From: an uncultured bacterium
GTDB taxonomy: Bacteria > Bacillota > Clostridia > Oscillospirales > Oscillospiraceae
Assembly (NCBI GenBank): GCA_946548895.1
Contig: CAMNQF010000023.1
Span: forward strand, 1 to 51,417
DNA: 51,417 nucleotides
Direction of reading: 5' to 3'
The notes under the pieces were generated by a model. It saw only the letters and a list, made by a program, of their open reading frames with translations. It was not told where the DNA came from and did not search any database. This document shows positions 31,668 through 39,224 of the stretch, piece after piece (positions within the stretch are counted from its first letter, which is position 1; each line of letters opens with the position of its first letter). A program made the translations under genes and the position numbers.

Positions 31668-34600
31668 ATGAAGCAACAGCGAAAACGGCGTTATCTCCTC
31701 AGCGCGGCAATTCTGGCCCTGCTGGTCCTGCTGGCGCTGGCCACCGTGGCGTTTGCCGACGAATCCGCCGGCTCCTACGCGTTCACCATTACCAAAAGGG
31801 TAGACCTCAACAATCTTCCCAGCGGCATGACGGTGGCGGACGTCATCGGCAAGACATACACCTTTGATGTGGAGGGCACCGTCAAGAGCGGAACAACGTG
31901 GACGCCCTTCAATAAAGAGGCCAAAATCACCATTGGCCCAGACGGCACCGGCACGGCTACGATTGATCTTGGAAGTCCCGGCATCGTCAGCCTGATTGAG
32001 ATGACCGGCCACGACGACAACCTGCATAACAAAAATATTGGCCTGCTGGAAACCTCCTATGAGAGCTTTATGACGGCGAACAACCACTACGCGGAGGTAA
32101 ACCTGACCAAAAAGGGCGGCTGGATCGAGCTCACCACCCCGGCGGCGGCGGATGACGGCATCCCCGTCAACCGCACCTATAAGCTCACCGGCACTAACGG
32201 CTACACGGCGTCCCAGTCGGTCACGGACGGCGGCGCCATCCGCTTCGACAATCTGGCCGAGGGCGTCTATACCATCGAGGCCCAGAAGGCCCCCAGCGGC
32301 TTTTCCCTCCACCTGAGCAACCCCAAGATCCCGGTGGAGGCAGGGAAGAATGGCACCGTGACCTTCGGGGACGACTCCGGCAAGCTCACCGTCACGGCGG
32401 GCGGGACCTCCGGGGACGGCCAGACCCATTCCTTCACAGTGAAGGGCAGCTACGGGACCAACGAAAGCGGAAACGGCTATTATGAGAACACGTTCTCCCT
32501 GGCCTCCGGGGAGAGCTTCACCATGGAGCACCTGAAAAAGGGCACCTATACGGTGACCGAGCATACCTATGACGGAGCGCCTGAATTTAAGGTGGTAGCG
32601 CCCAAGTCCACCAAGCTTAATAGCGGTTCTGGTACGGTAAGTAACGCCATCATTGGCAGATACTATACCGTCACCGCCAAGCGTGATGATGTTGGTGAAA
32701 ACGATTACATCAAGCTTGGTATATCCGCAATTAATCCGACCACTCCCACCAGAAACATTCCAATTCAGATGACGGCCTACAGTTACAAGGATAAGGATGG
32801 GAAAACTCAAATAGCGAGTTCTTACAAGAAGGACAGTAACGGGAAGTACACAATATCGGTGGCATCCATATCAAATTCTGTCAAACACACCGTAACCAGC
32901 AAATCCATGTACCCGAGTGATAACTACCGCATTCCCTTTGGTCCTGGTCTTGAGTGCAAACCTAGATTTCGCGTTTACACTCCCACTAATGCAGCATCAC
33001 CAACAAATGTGACTAGCTTCAAGATCCATTGGACTGTGTTCCGGCCTGAAAATGTGGAATACGCCTCCAATGACGGGACTCAAAAAACAGTGACGGTGGA
33101 CGGCAGCGGCTGGATGGAAATCACCAAGCCAAAGGACCAGCATCCCGGAGCCGCCACCTACACCTATACCATCACCAACAAAAGCACAAACAAGGTTGCC
33201 GCCACCGTCGAACTCGGCGGCAATACCCTGACCCAGCGAGTGACCGGCCTGGCGGCAGGCACCTACATCGTATCACAGAAAATTGAAACGCAGGACATCC
33301 GCACCGGCTTCACCATGGCCGCGGAGGACCCCCAGTACACCACAAACACAAATGAAACCCTCTACGCCGACATCCAGTGCGCGGACAGCTCCATCGTCCT
33401 GAGCAAGCCCGCCTGTGAGCCCGGCGTGGACGACGGCGGCCGGGAGTACCATTTCAGGGTCACCGGGCCCAGCCTGCCCGCGGAGGGCGTGGTTATCGCC
33501 CTCACGGACGGCCAGACAGACTACCTGAAAGATTTTCTCAATAAGGCCGGCTACCCGCTGGCTGACGGGTATGTACCGGGCCAATATGCCGTGAAGGCCC
33601 TGGACGGCGACTACCTCACCGGCTTCACCCTGCGGTACAGCGACAGCTGCGCCCTGGCCGTGGTGCACTCCGGCGCCACCGTCACCGTCACCAACACCTA
33701 CGGCGCGTCCAAGGGATTCTACCGGGTGGTCCACGAGTACTATCACGACAGCGTGTCCCCCGAAAACCTGGACGGCATAAGTCCCATTATCAGCATGGAC
33801 ACCGAGGCGCTGGACAAAACCTACACCGAAAATGGCGTCGACCGAATCATCAATTTCAACAACAACGTATACGACTATGTCCAGGCCGCCTACGGCGTCT
33901 ACGGCGAATTTGCTGACGAACCGGCTCAGAACGCCGCGTCCGGGGAGGCTCCCGGCGGGGACGCGGACCCGGAGAACCCTGCCACTCCCCCGGAGGATTC
34001 CGGCACGGACCCGGAGGACCCTGCCGCGCCTCCCGAAAATCCCGGCACGGACCCGGAGAACCCCGTCACTCCCCCGGAAAATTCCGGCTCGGACCCGGAG
34101 AACCCTGCCACACCTCCCGAAAATCCCGGCACGGACCCGGACCAGAACCTGGACCCGGGCAACTCCGGCACAACGGAGACCCAGGCCCTGGCCGCCGCCT
34201 ACAGCGCGGCCGGGGACGGCCCGGACGGTGACGGCCAGCCTCCCGCCGGCGGCGGCCAGGATGATAACGGCCAGAACCCCGGTGACACTCAAGACCCGGA
34301 CGACGGCGCCCAGGGTCAAAACCCCGGTGACGCCCAGGACCCGGACGACGGCGCCCAGAATCAGAACCCCGATGGCGCCCAGGGTACGGGCGGCGGCGCC
34401 CAGGGCCAAGACCCCGATGACGCCCAGGACCCGGACGGCGGCGCGCAGAACTCCGGGGAGGCGCCCCAGACGAGGAAGGTTTTCCAGGACAACGGCAAAT
34501 ATGAGGCCGACCCCGCCATGAGTTACGTCGTACCCACCGCGGAGGGCAGCCAGATCATCATCCTGCGGTATGTGCGCCGGACCATCCCCATCACCGGCTC

Positions 34601-35981
34601 CTACCATGTAGTCCACCGCTATTACCACCGCACCTCCACCGGCGATACGCTGGAAGGCGTGGTGGTGGGCGAAGCCCCCTCCGGCCTGCCCATTGACAAC
34701 AACAACAAGTACACCGCCGACTCGGTGAACAAGCTGACCGGATTCACCCCGGCGGGCGGCGTACCCCACGTGTACACCTATGACGGTGCCGTCTACGGCG
34801 ATTTCGCCGGGTCCACGGAGGACGGGTATGTGCCCGAGTCCACCAAGGACTGCGCCTTTGCCACGGTGGACGGCAAGGAGGCCATCGTCCTGCGGTACTA
34901 CCGCGTGGAGGCCTCGTACAATGTGGTCCACGAGTACTATCTGCGCACCCCCGCCGATGATGGCGCGGCAGCCGCCTCCGCCGAGGATGGCATCATGCCG
35001 CTGGACGACAGCGGCTCCGAGGAGGAGTCGGGCGGCAGCGAGGAGGACACCCCGGGGAGCGAGGACACCGACAGCGATGGGGACTCCTACAAATACACGC
35101 TGGAGGGCATAAGCGATATCACGGAGCACCCCGCCTCGCTGAACAGCACCTACACCGAGGCCAGGGTGGATTCCATTAACGGCTATGGCTCCTATCAGTA
35201 CGCCCGATACGACCACGCTTACGGCAAACGGGACGCCAGCGGCAGCTACACGGCCATCGACGGCATGAACAGCGCCACGGGCACAGAAAAGGGCGATGAA
35301 ATCATTATCATCCGCTACTACCGCGAAGTGGGCGGCACACCGCCTACCACGCCGACTACCCCGCCTGTCACCCCGACGCCGGAGCCTACGCCCCGGCCCA
35401 CGCCGGGACCAACGCCGACGCCCGCGCCCACTCCTACGCCGGGACCGACGCCGACGCCCGCGCCTACTCCTACGCCGGGACCAACGCCGACGCCTGCGCC
35501 TACCGCTACCCCCGGTCCCGACACCACTCCCGGCCCCGACACTACCCCCGGCCCTGACACCACTCCCGGGCCGGACACTACCCCTGGTCCTGACACCACT
35601 CCCGGCCCCGACACTACCCCTGGTCCTGACACCACTCCCGGCCCCGACACTACCCCTGGTCCTGACACCACTCCCGGCCCCAATCCGACGACCACCTCGG
35701 AGCTGCCCACCGAGCTGCCCGATCCCAACGACCCTGACAGCCCGGACGAGATCACCATTCTGGAGGAGGGCATACCCACCACTTACATCAAGGTGTGGGA
35801 CCCCGAGCAAGAGGAGTATGTCTGGATCCCGGAGGAGGAGCTCCCCCTGTGGTATCTGGACGTACCCGACACCGGCGACCACGGCAACCCCATCCTGTGG
35901 ACCATCCTGTCTGCGGGCTCCGCCGTTGGGCTGGGCGCACTATGGCTGGCGGGTTCCCACAAAAAGCGGCGTGAACCGTAA
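31668..35981 (+). CDS. Large sortase-anchored surface protein
   Basis: A 1437-aa protein with a Sec signal (residues 1-29, cleavage near VAFA-DES). Cna_B/SpaA-like beta domains (about 30-300 and 475-680) contain GTYTVTEHTYDG and AAGTYIVSQKIE. Three 'YxVVHxYY' modules start near 682, 974 and 1082, each ending in I-I-x-RYxR, MucBP-like in style. Between them are Pro/Asp/Gly-rich linkers (about 750-838 and 863-934). A PT-rich stalk (about 1223-1342) includes nine tandem PGPDTT units. The end is VPDTG, a TM helix and KKRREP, a sortase signal with Val for Leu. Bases 32590-33080 are much more AT-rich than the rest. Likely an adhesin; ligand unknown. No sortase gene is nearby. Confidence 0.88.
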   Translation: MKQQRKRRYLLSAAILALLVLLALATVAFADESAGSYAFTITKRVDLNNLPSGMTVADVIGKTYTFDVEGTVKSGTTWTPFNKEAKITIGPDGTGTATIDLGSPGIVSLIEMTGHDDNLHNKNIGLLETSYESFMTANNHYAEVNLTKKGGWIELTTPAAADDGIPVNRTYKLTGTNGYTASQSVTDGGAIRFDNLAEGVYTIEAQKAPSGFSLHLSNPKIPVEAGKNGTVTFGDDSGKLTVTAGGTSGDGQTHSFTVKGSYGTNESGNGYYENTFSLASGESFTMEHLKKGTYTVTEHTYDGAPEFKVVAPKSTKLNSGSGTVSNAIIGRYYTVTAKRDDVGENDYIKLGISAINPTTPTRNIPIQMTAYSYKDKDGKTQIASSYKKDSNGKYTISVASISNSVKHTVTSKSMYPSDNYRIPFGPGLECKPRFRVYTPTNAASPTNVTSFKIHWTVFRPENVEYASNDGTQKTVTVDGSGWMEITKPKDQHPGAATYTYTITNKSTNKVAATVELGGNTLTQRVTGLAAGTYIVSQKIETQDIRTGFTMAAEDPQYTTNTNETLYADIQCADSSIVLSKPACEPGVDDGGREYHFRVTGPSLPAEGVVIALTDGQTDYLKDFLNKAGYPLADGYVPGQYAVKALDGDYLTGFTLRYSDSCALAVVHSGATVTVTNTYGASKGFYRVVHEYYHDSVSPENLDGISPIISMDTEALDKTYTENGVDRIINFNNNVYDYVQAAYGVYGEFADEPAQNAASGEAPGGDADPENPATPPEDSGTDPEDPAAPPENPGTDPENPVTPPENSGSDPENPATPPENPGTDPDQNLDPGNSGTTETQALAAAYSAAGDGPDGDGQPPAGGGQDDNGQNPGDTQDPDDGAQGQNPGDAQDPDDGAQNQNPDGAQGTGGGAQGQDPDDAQDPDGGAQNSGEAPQTRKVFQDNGKYEADPAMSYVVPTAEGSQIIILRYVRRTIPITGSYHVVHRYYHRTSTGDTLEGVVVGEAPSGLPIDNNNKYTADSVNKLTGFTPAGGVPHVYTYDGAVYGDFAGSTEDGYVPESTKDCAFATVDGKEAIVLRYYRVEASYNVVHEYYLRTPADDGAAAASAEDGIMPLDDSGSEEESGGSEEDTPGSEDTDSDGDSYKYTLEGISDITEHPASLNSTYTEARVDSINGYGSYQYARYDHAYGKRDASGSYTAIDGMNSATGTEKGDEIIIIRYYREVGGTPPTTPTTPPVTPTPEPTPRPTPGPTPTPAPTPTPGPTPTPAPTPTPGPTPTPAPTATPGPDTTPGPDTTPGPDTTPGPDTTPGPDTTPGPDTTPGPDTTPGPDTTPGPDTTPGPNPTTTSELPTELPDPNDPDSPDEITILEEGIPTTYIKVWDPEQEEYVWIPEEELPLWYLDVPDTGDHGNPILWTILSAGSAVGLGALWLAGSHKKRREP
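35505..35690 (+). repeat. 15-nt tandem repeat in the adhesin stalk
   Basis: Nine consecutive 15-nt units encode PGPDT-T. They alternate GACACCACT and GACACTACC versions, giving a 30-nt higher-order repeat in the second half. Being in frame, copy changes would lengthen or shorten the stalk without a frameshift. Confidence 0.85.
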
Positions 35982-36007
35982 CCGCCCGTCACCCCCCTTT
36001 GCGCATC

Positions 36008-36047
36008 AAAAGGACCTCCCGCGAGACGTCTCGCGGGAGGTCCTTTT
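36008..36047. terminator. Bidirectional terminator after the surface-protein gene
   Basis: A perfect 40-nt palindrome (36008-36027 with 36028-36047) has AAAA and TTTT ends. It lies between the convergent adhesin and acetyltransferase genes. Confidence 0.88.
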
Positions 36048-36060
36048 CACGCCGGTGCGC

Positions 36061-36705
36061 TCACACCGGCTTTGACGGGCCGAAGGCCGCCAGCTCCCTG
36101 TCCAGAGCGGCGTAAAATTGTCCCATGTGCACCCCATCCACCAAAGCGTGGTTGACCAGCAGGGTGACGGGCATAAGGGTCCGCCCGCCAGACGTCCCGT
36201 ACCGGCCCCAGGTGAGGCGGGGGTTGCTGTCCGCCGGGACGGGCACCGGCTGGCGCAGGGCGGTATACCGCACCCAGGGCAGGGTGGACACAAACAGCAG
36301 GCTCAAGGCGTCCTCCCCATCATCCAGATCCCCATGGATCCGGGCCTCCTCCTGGGCGGCCAGGGCGGCGGGCAGGTACGTCCCAAAGGGCTGCATACAG
36401 TTCAGCCGGCAGTAGCTGTACGTCCCGTCCTCCCGCAGCACGGTGTGGGAGGTGTCGCAGGCCGCAAACTCCACCGGCCTGCCGGCCAGGACGCGCTGGC
36501 GCAGCTGGGGCACGGCGTTGGCCGCCCGCCCGGCGCAGTACAAAAAGCTGAGGAAAAAGGGCAGCTCTTCCTCCCGGCACGTAGCCAGAAAGCGGGTGAT
36601 ATCCACCTCAGCCGTCACCCCGGCGTAGGGGTCCGCCATGGCGTTGAAGTATTCAAAATGCGCCCGGCGGGGGTAGCTCCCCCAATCAATGACCTGGTAC
36701 TTCAT
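36061..36705 (-). CDS. Chloramphenicol acetyltransferase-like acyltransferase (CAT type A fold)
   Basis: A 214-aa acetyltransferase of the classical CAT family. The catalytic HxxxDG motif is NHALVDGVHMGQFY near the C terminus, with RRAHFEYFNAM and LPFFLSFLYC in the N-terminal part as in CATs. ATG 36705 (MKYQVIDWG) is chosen for family length and AGGGGGG upstream. It starts 10 nt after the TetR gene. Many gut Firmicutes carry CAT-like genes that do not confer resistance, so chloramphenicol as substrate is not established. Confidence 0.82.
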   Translation of the reverse strand: MKYQVIDWGSYPRRAHFEYFNAMADPYAGVTAEVDITRFLATCREEELPFFLSFLYCAGRAANAVPQLRQRVLAGRPVEFAACDTSHTVLREDGTYSYCRLNCMQPFGTYLPAALAAQEEARIHGDLDDGEDALSLLFVSTLPWVRYTALRQPVPVPADSNPRLTWGRYGTSGGRTLMPVTLLVNHALVDGVHMGQFYAALDRELAAFGPSKPV

Positions 36706-36715
36706 GCCGTCCCCC

Positions 36716-37249
36716 CTAATACAGCGGCTCCAGCGTCCGGGAGATCCGCTCAATGGCCCCCACCAGAACCTCCTCCTCCACATCCTGATTGTTCAGATAG
36801 GCGTGGTACGCGCCTTGGATGCAGTAGGACAGCAGGATGCCCATATCCGCGTCTCCCCGCTGCTCCGGGTACTTTTCGTAGACCATCTCCTTGATCCCCC
36901 GTTCCAGGGCGTCGGCCAGGCGGGTGCGCTCGTGGGCGGAGAACAGGCCGTCGATCAGCGGCCGGTTGGCGGACACCGCCTGGAAAATGGCCCGGGTCAG
37001 GGCCCCCGGGTCCTTCATGGACCACTCCCGCTCGTGGGAGATGGTGCCCAGCACAAAGGCGATGGCCTCCGCCTGCATGGCGTCGGACAGGGCGTAGATG
37101 TCCGCGTAGTGGGCGTAAAAGGTGGATTTGTTGATCTGAGCCAGGCGGCACAGCTCCTTTACCGAGATCTTCTCCACCGGCCGCTGTGCCCTCAGCTCCG
37201 TAAACGCCCCTTTGATGGCCGCCTCCGTCTTTCGTACGCGGATATCCAT
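36716..37249 (-). CDS. TetR-family regulator of the CAT-like gene
   Basis: A 177-aa regulator with a TetR helix-turn-helix at residues 8-55 (KISVKELCRLAQINKSTFYAHY segment) and a helical effector domain. It is the first gene of a two-gene operon with the CAT-like gene, so it probably represses both. The upstream promoter carries a dyad in its spacer, consistent with autorepression. Confidence 0.87.
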   Translation of the reverse strand: MDIRVRKTEAAIKGAFTELRAQRPVEKISVKELCRLAQINKSTFYAHYADIYALSDAMQAEAIAFVLGTISHEREWSMKDPGALTRAIFQAVSANRPLIDGLFSAHERTRLADALERGIKEMVYEKYPEQRGDADMGILLSYCIQGAYHAYLNNQDVEEEVLVGAIERISRTLEPLY

Positions 37250-37303
37250 GCCTGCGCCCTCCTACTGGACAATTTTATCGAAAAGTCGTTTATCCGCCTG
37301 ATG

Positions 37304-37376
37304 CCGACGACTGTCGGTGGACAGAGCCGCGCCTGTTCTTTACAATCATTATAGCAATTTAACCGACGGTTGTCCA
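37304..37376 (-). promoter_or_regulatory. Promoter with embedded dyads, tetR-CAT operon
   Basis: On the minus strand TGGACA (37371-37376), a 17-nt spacer and TATAAT (37348-37353). The spacer starts with the palindrome ACCGTCGGT (37362-37370). A second dyad CCGAC-4-GTCGG lies downstream at 37304-37317, and both share the CCGAC/GTCGG half-site. Overlap with the core promoter suggests operators for the TetR protein. Confidence 0.65.
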
Positions 37377-37399
37377 CCATCTTTGGAGGGAGTTCTACC

Positions 37400-39172
37400 A
37401 TGGATCACTACGGGTTCTACACAGGGAAAAGCTTTGACGCCTACCAATACCTGGGCGCGCACCTGGACGGGACGGGCGCGGTATTCCGCACCTTCGCCCC
37501 CGCCGCCGGGCGGGTGTCCCTGATCGGGGAGTTCAGCGGCTGGCGGGAGGTCCCCATGGACCAAGAGCACGACGGGAATTTCTGGGGCTGCCGGGTGGAG
37601 GGCGCGGCGGCGGGCATGATGTACAAATACCGCGTCTATGACCGCGGCGGCGGCTTCACCGACCACTGCGACCCCTACGGCTTCGGCATGGAGCTGCGGC
37701 CCGCCTGCGCCTCCATCCTCCGGGACCTCCACGCCTACCGTTTTTCCGATGGACCGTGGATGGGCGCCCGCTCCGACCGCCGGGATGGTCCGCTGAACAT
37801 CTACGAGCTCCACTTCGGCTCCTTCCGCAAGCCGGGGCCGGAGCCGGACGACTGGTACAATTACGAGGAACTGGCCCCCATCCTCCTGCCTTATCTCAAG
37901 GAGTGGGGCTACAACTATGTGGAGGTCCTGCCGCTGACCGAGTACCCCTGCGACCAATCCTGGGGCTACCAGGTCACGGGATTTTTCAGCCCCACCGCCC
38001 GGTACGGCACGGCGGACCAGCTGAAGGCCTTCATCGACGCCTGCCACCAGAACGGCATCGGCGTCATCATGGACTTCGTCCCCGTCCACTTCGCCGTGGA
38101 CGGCTACGCCCTGGCCAAGTACGACGGCACCGCGCTGTACGAGTACCCCCACTCCGCCGTGGGCGAGAGCGAGTGGGGCAGCTGCAACTTCATGCACTCC
38201 CGGGGGGAGGTGCGCAGCTTCCTCCAGTCCGCCGCCCACTACTGGCTGGAGGAGTTCCACTTCGACGGCCTGCGGATGGACGCCATCAGCCGGGCCATCT
38301 ACTGGCAGGGGGACCCCGCCCGGGGGGTGAACGGCAGCGCCGTGGACTTCCTGCGGGAGATGAACCGGGGGCTCAAGGCCCTCCACCCCACCGCCATCCT
38401 GGCGGCGGAGGACTCCACCTCCTTTCCCGGCGTCACCGTGCCGGCGGACCAGGGTGGGCTGGGCTTTGACTACAAGTGGGACATGGGCTGGATGAACGAC
38501 ACTCTGGACTACTTCCGCACTCCGCCGGAGCACAGGCCCGGCGCCTACCACCGGCTGACCTTCTCCATGATGTACTACTACGACGCCCGCTACCTCCTCC
38601 CCCTGTCCCACGACGAAGTGGTCCACGGCAAGGCAAGCGTCTTTCAGAAAATGGCCGGGGAATACGAGGACAAGCACCGCCAGCTCCGGGCGTTTTACCT
38701 GTATATGTACGCCCACCCCGGCAAAAAGCTCAACTTCATGGGCAACGAGTTCGCCCAGGTGCGGGAGTGGGATGAAAAGCGCCAGCAGGACTGGGATCTG
38801 CTGGCCTACCCCCTCCACGACGGGTTCCACCGCTTCATGGCGCGGCTGAACCGGCTGTATCTGGACCATCCCGCCCTGTGGGCCGGGGACTACAGCCGGG
38901 AGGGCTTCCAGTGGATCGACTGCCACCAGGAGGAGAAATGCGTGTACGCCTTTGAGCGGCGGGGCGGCGGCGAACGGCTGGCCGCCGTGTTCAACTTCTC
39001 CGACCGGGAGCAGGCCTTCCTCCTGAAGCTGGACGGGGCCAGCGCCCTCCGCCCCCTGCTGGACAGCGATCCCTGCCATGAGGGCCCCGCCGGGCCGGAC
39101 CTCTCCCTGCCCGAAGCCGGGGCGGAGCTGGCCCTCCCCCCCTACTCCGGGTTCTACTATCAGGTTCTGTGA
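37400..39172 (+). CDS. glgB: 1,4-alpha-glucan branching enzyme
   Basis: A 590-aa GH13 enzyme. The N-terminal CBM48-like domain spans about residues 20-110 (AVFRTFAPAAGRVSLIGEFSGW), followed by a TIM barrel with DGLRMDAI (nucleophile D294), AEDST (acid/base E337) and LSHDEVVHGK, and a short C-terminal beta domain. It forms alpha-1,6 branches in glycogen. GGAGGG 9 nt before ATG 37400 fixes the start. It is shorter than E. coli GlgB and lacks an N1 domain, as in several Firmicutes. No other glg gene is adjacent. Confidence 0.93.
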   Translation: MDHYGFYTGKSFDAYQYLGAHLDGTGAVFRTFAPAAGRVSLIGEFSGWREVPMDQEHDGNFWGCRVEGAAAGMMYKYRVYDRGGGFTDHCDPYGFGMELRPACASILRDLHAYRFSDGPWMGARSDRRDGPLNIYELHFGSFRKPGPEPDDWYNYEELAPILLPYLKEWGYNYVEVLPLTEYPCDQSWGYQVTGFFSPTARYGTADQLKAFIDACHQNGIGVIMDFVPVHFAVDGYALAKYDGTALYEYPHSAVGESEWGSCNFMHSRGEVRSFLQSAAHYWLEEFHFDGLRMDAISRAIYWQGDPARGVNGSAVDFLREMNRGLKALHPTAILAAEDSTSFPGVTVPADQGGLGFDYKWDMGWMNDTLDYFRTPPEHRPGAYHRLTFSMMYYYDARYLLPLSHDEVVHGKASVFQKMAGEYEDKHRQLRAFYLYMYAHPGKKLNFMGNEFAQVREWDEKRQQDWDLLAYPLHDGFHRFMARLNRLYLDHPALWAGDYSREGFQWIDCHQEEKCVYAFERRGGGERLAAVFNFSDREQAFLLKLDGASALRPLLDSDPCHEGPAGPDLSLPEAGAELALPPYSGFYYQVL

Positions 39173-39177
39173 TACAT

Positions 39178-39216
39178 AAAAGCGCCTTGGGAGCCGCCGG
39201 TTCCCAGGGCGCTTTT
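39178..39216 (+). terminator. Terminator of glgB
   Basis: AAAAGCGCC (39178-39186) pairs with GGCGCTTTT (39208-39216), with an inner TGGGA/TCCCA extension. It also lies just beyond the end of the convergent helicase gene and may serve both. Confidence 0.85.
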
Positions 39217-39224
39217 CCGCCTTT

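Noticed and set aside
35505-35690. Short regular repeats considered as a CRISPR array.
   Set aside because: The 15-nt units are contiguous with no spacers and encode an in-frame PGPDTT stalk; no cas genes are near.
33273-35882. An 869-codon open frame antisense to the surface-protein gene.
   Set aside because: It mirrors the repeats of the sense gene, has no ribosome site or family, and the sense frame has a signal peptide and sortase signal.
36061-36705. CAT-like gene considered a chloramphenicol resistance gene.
   Set aside because: Only the fold and HxxxDG motif are certain; genomic CAT-like proteins often lack that activity, so resistance is not claimed.
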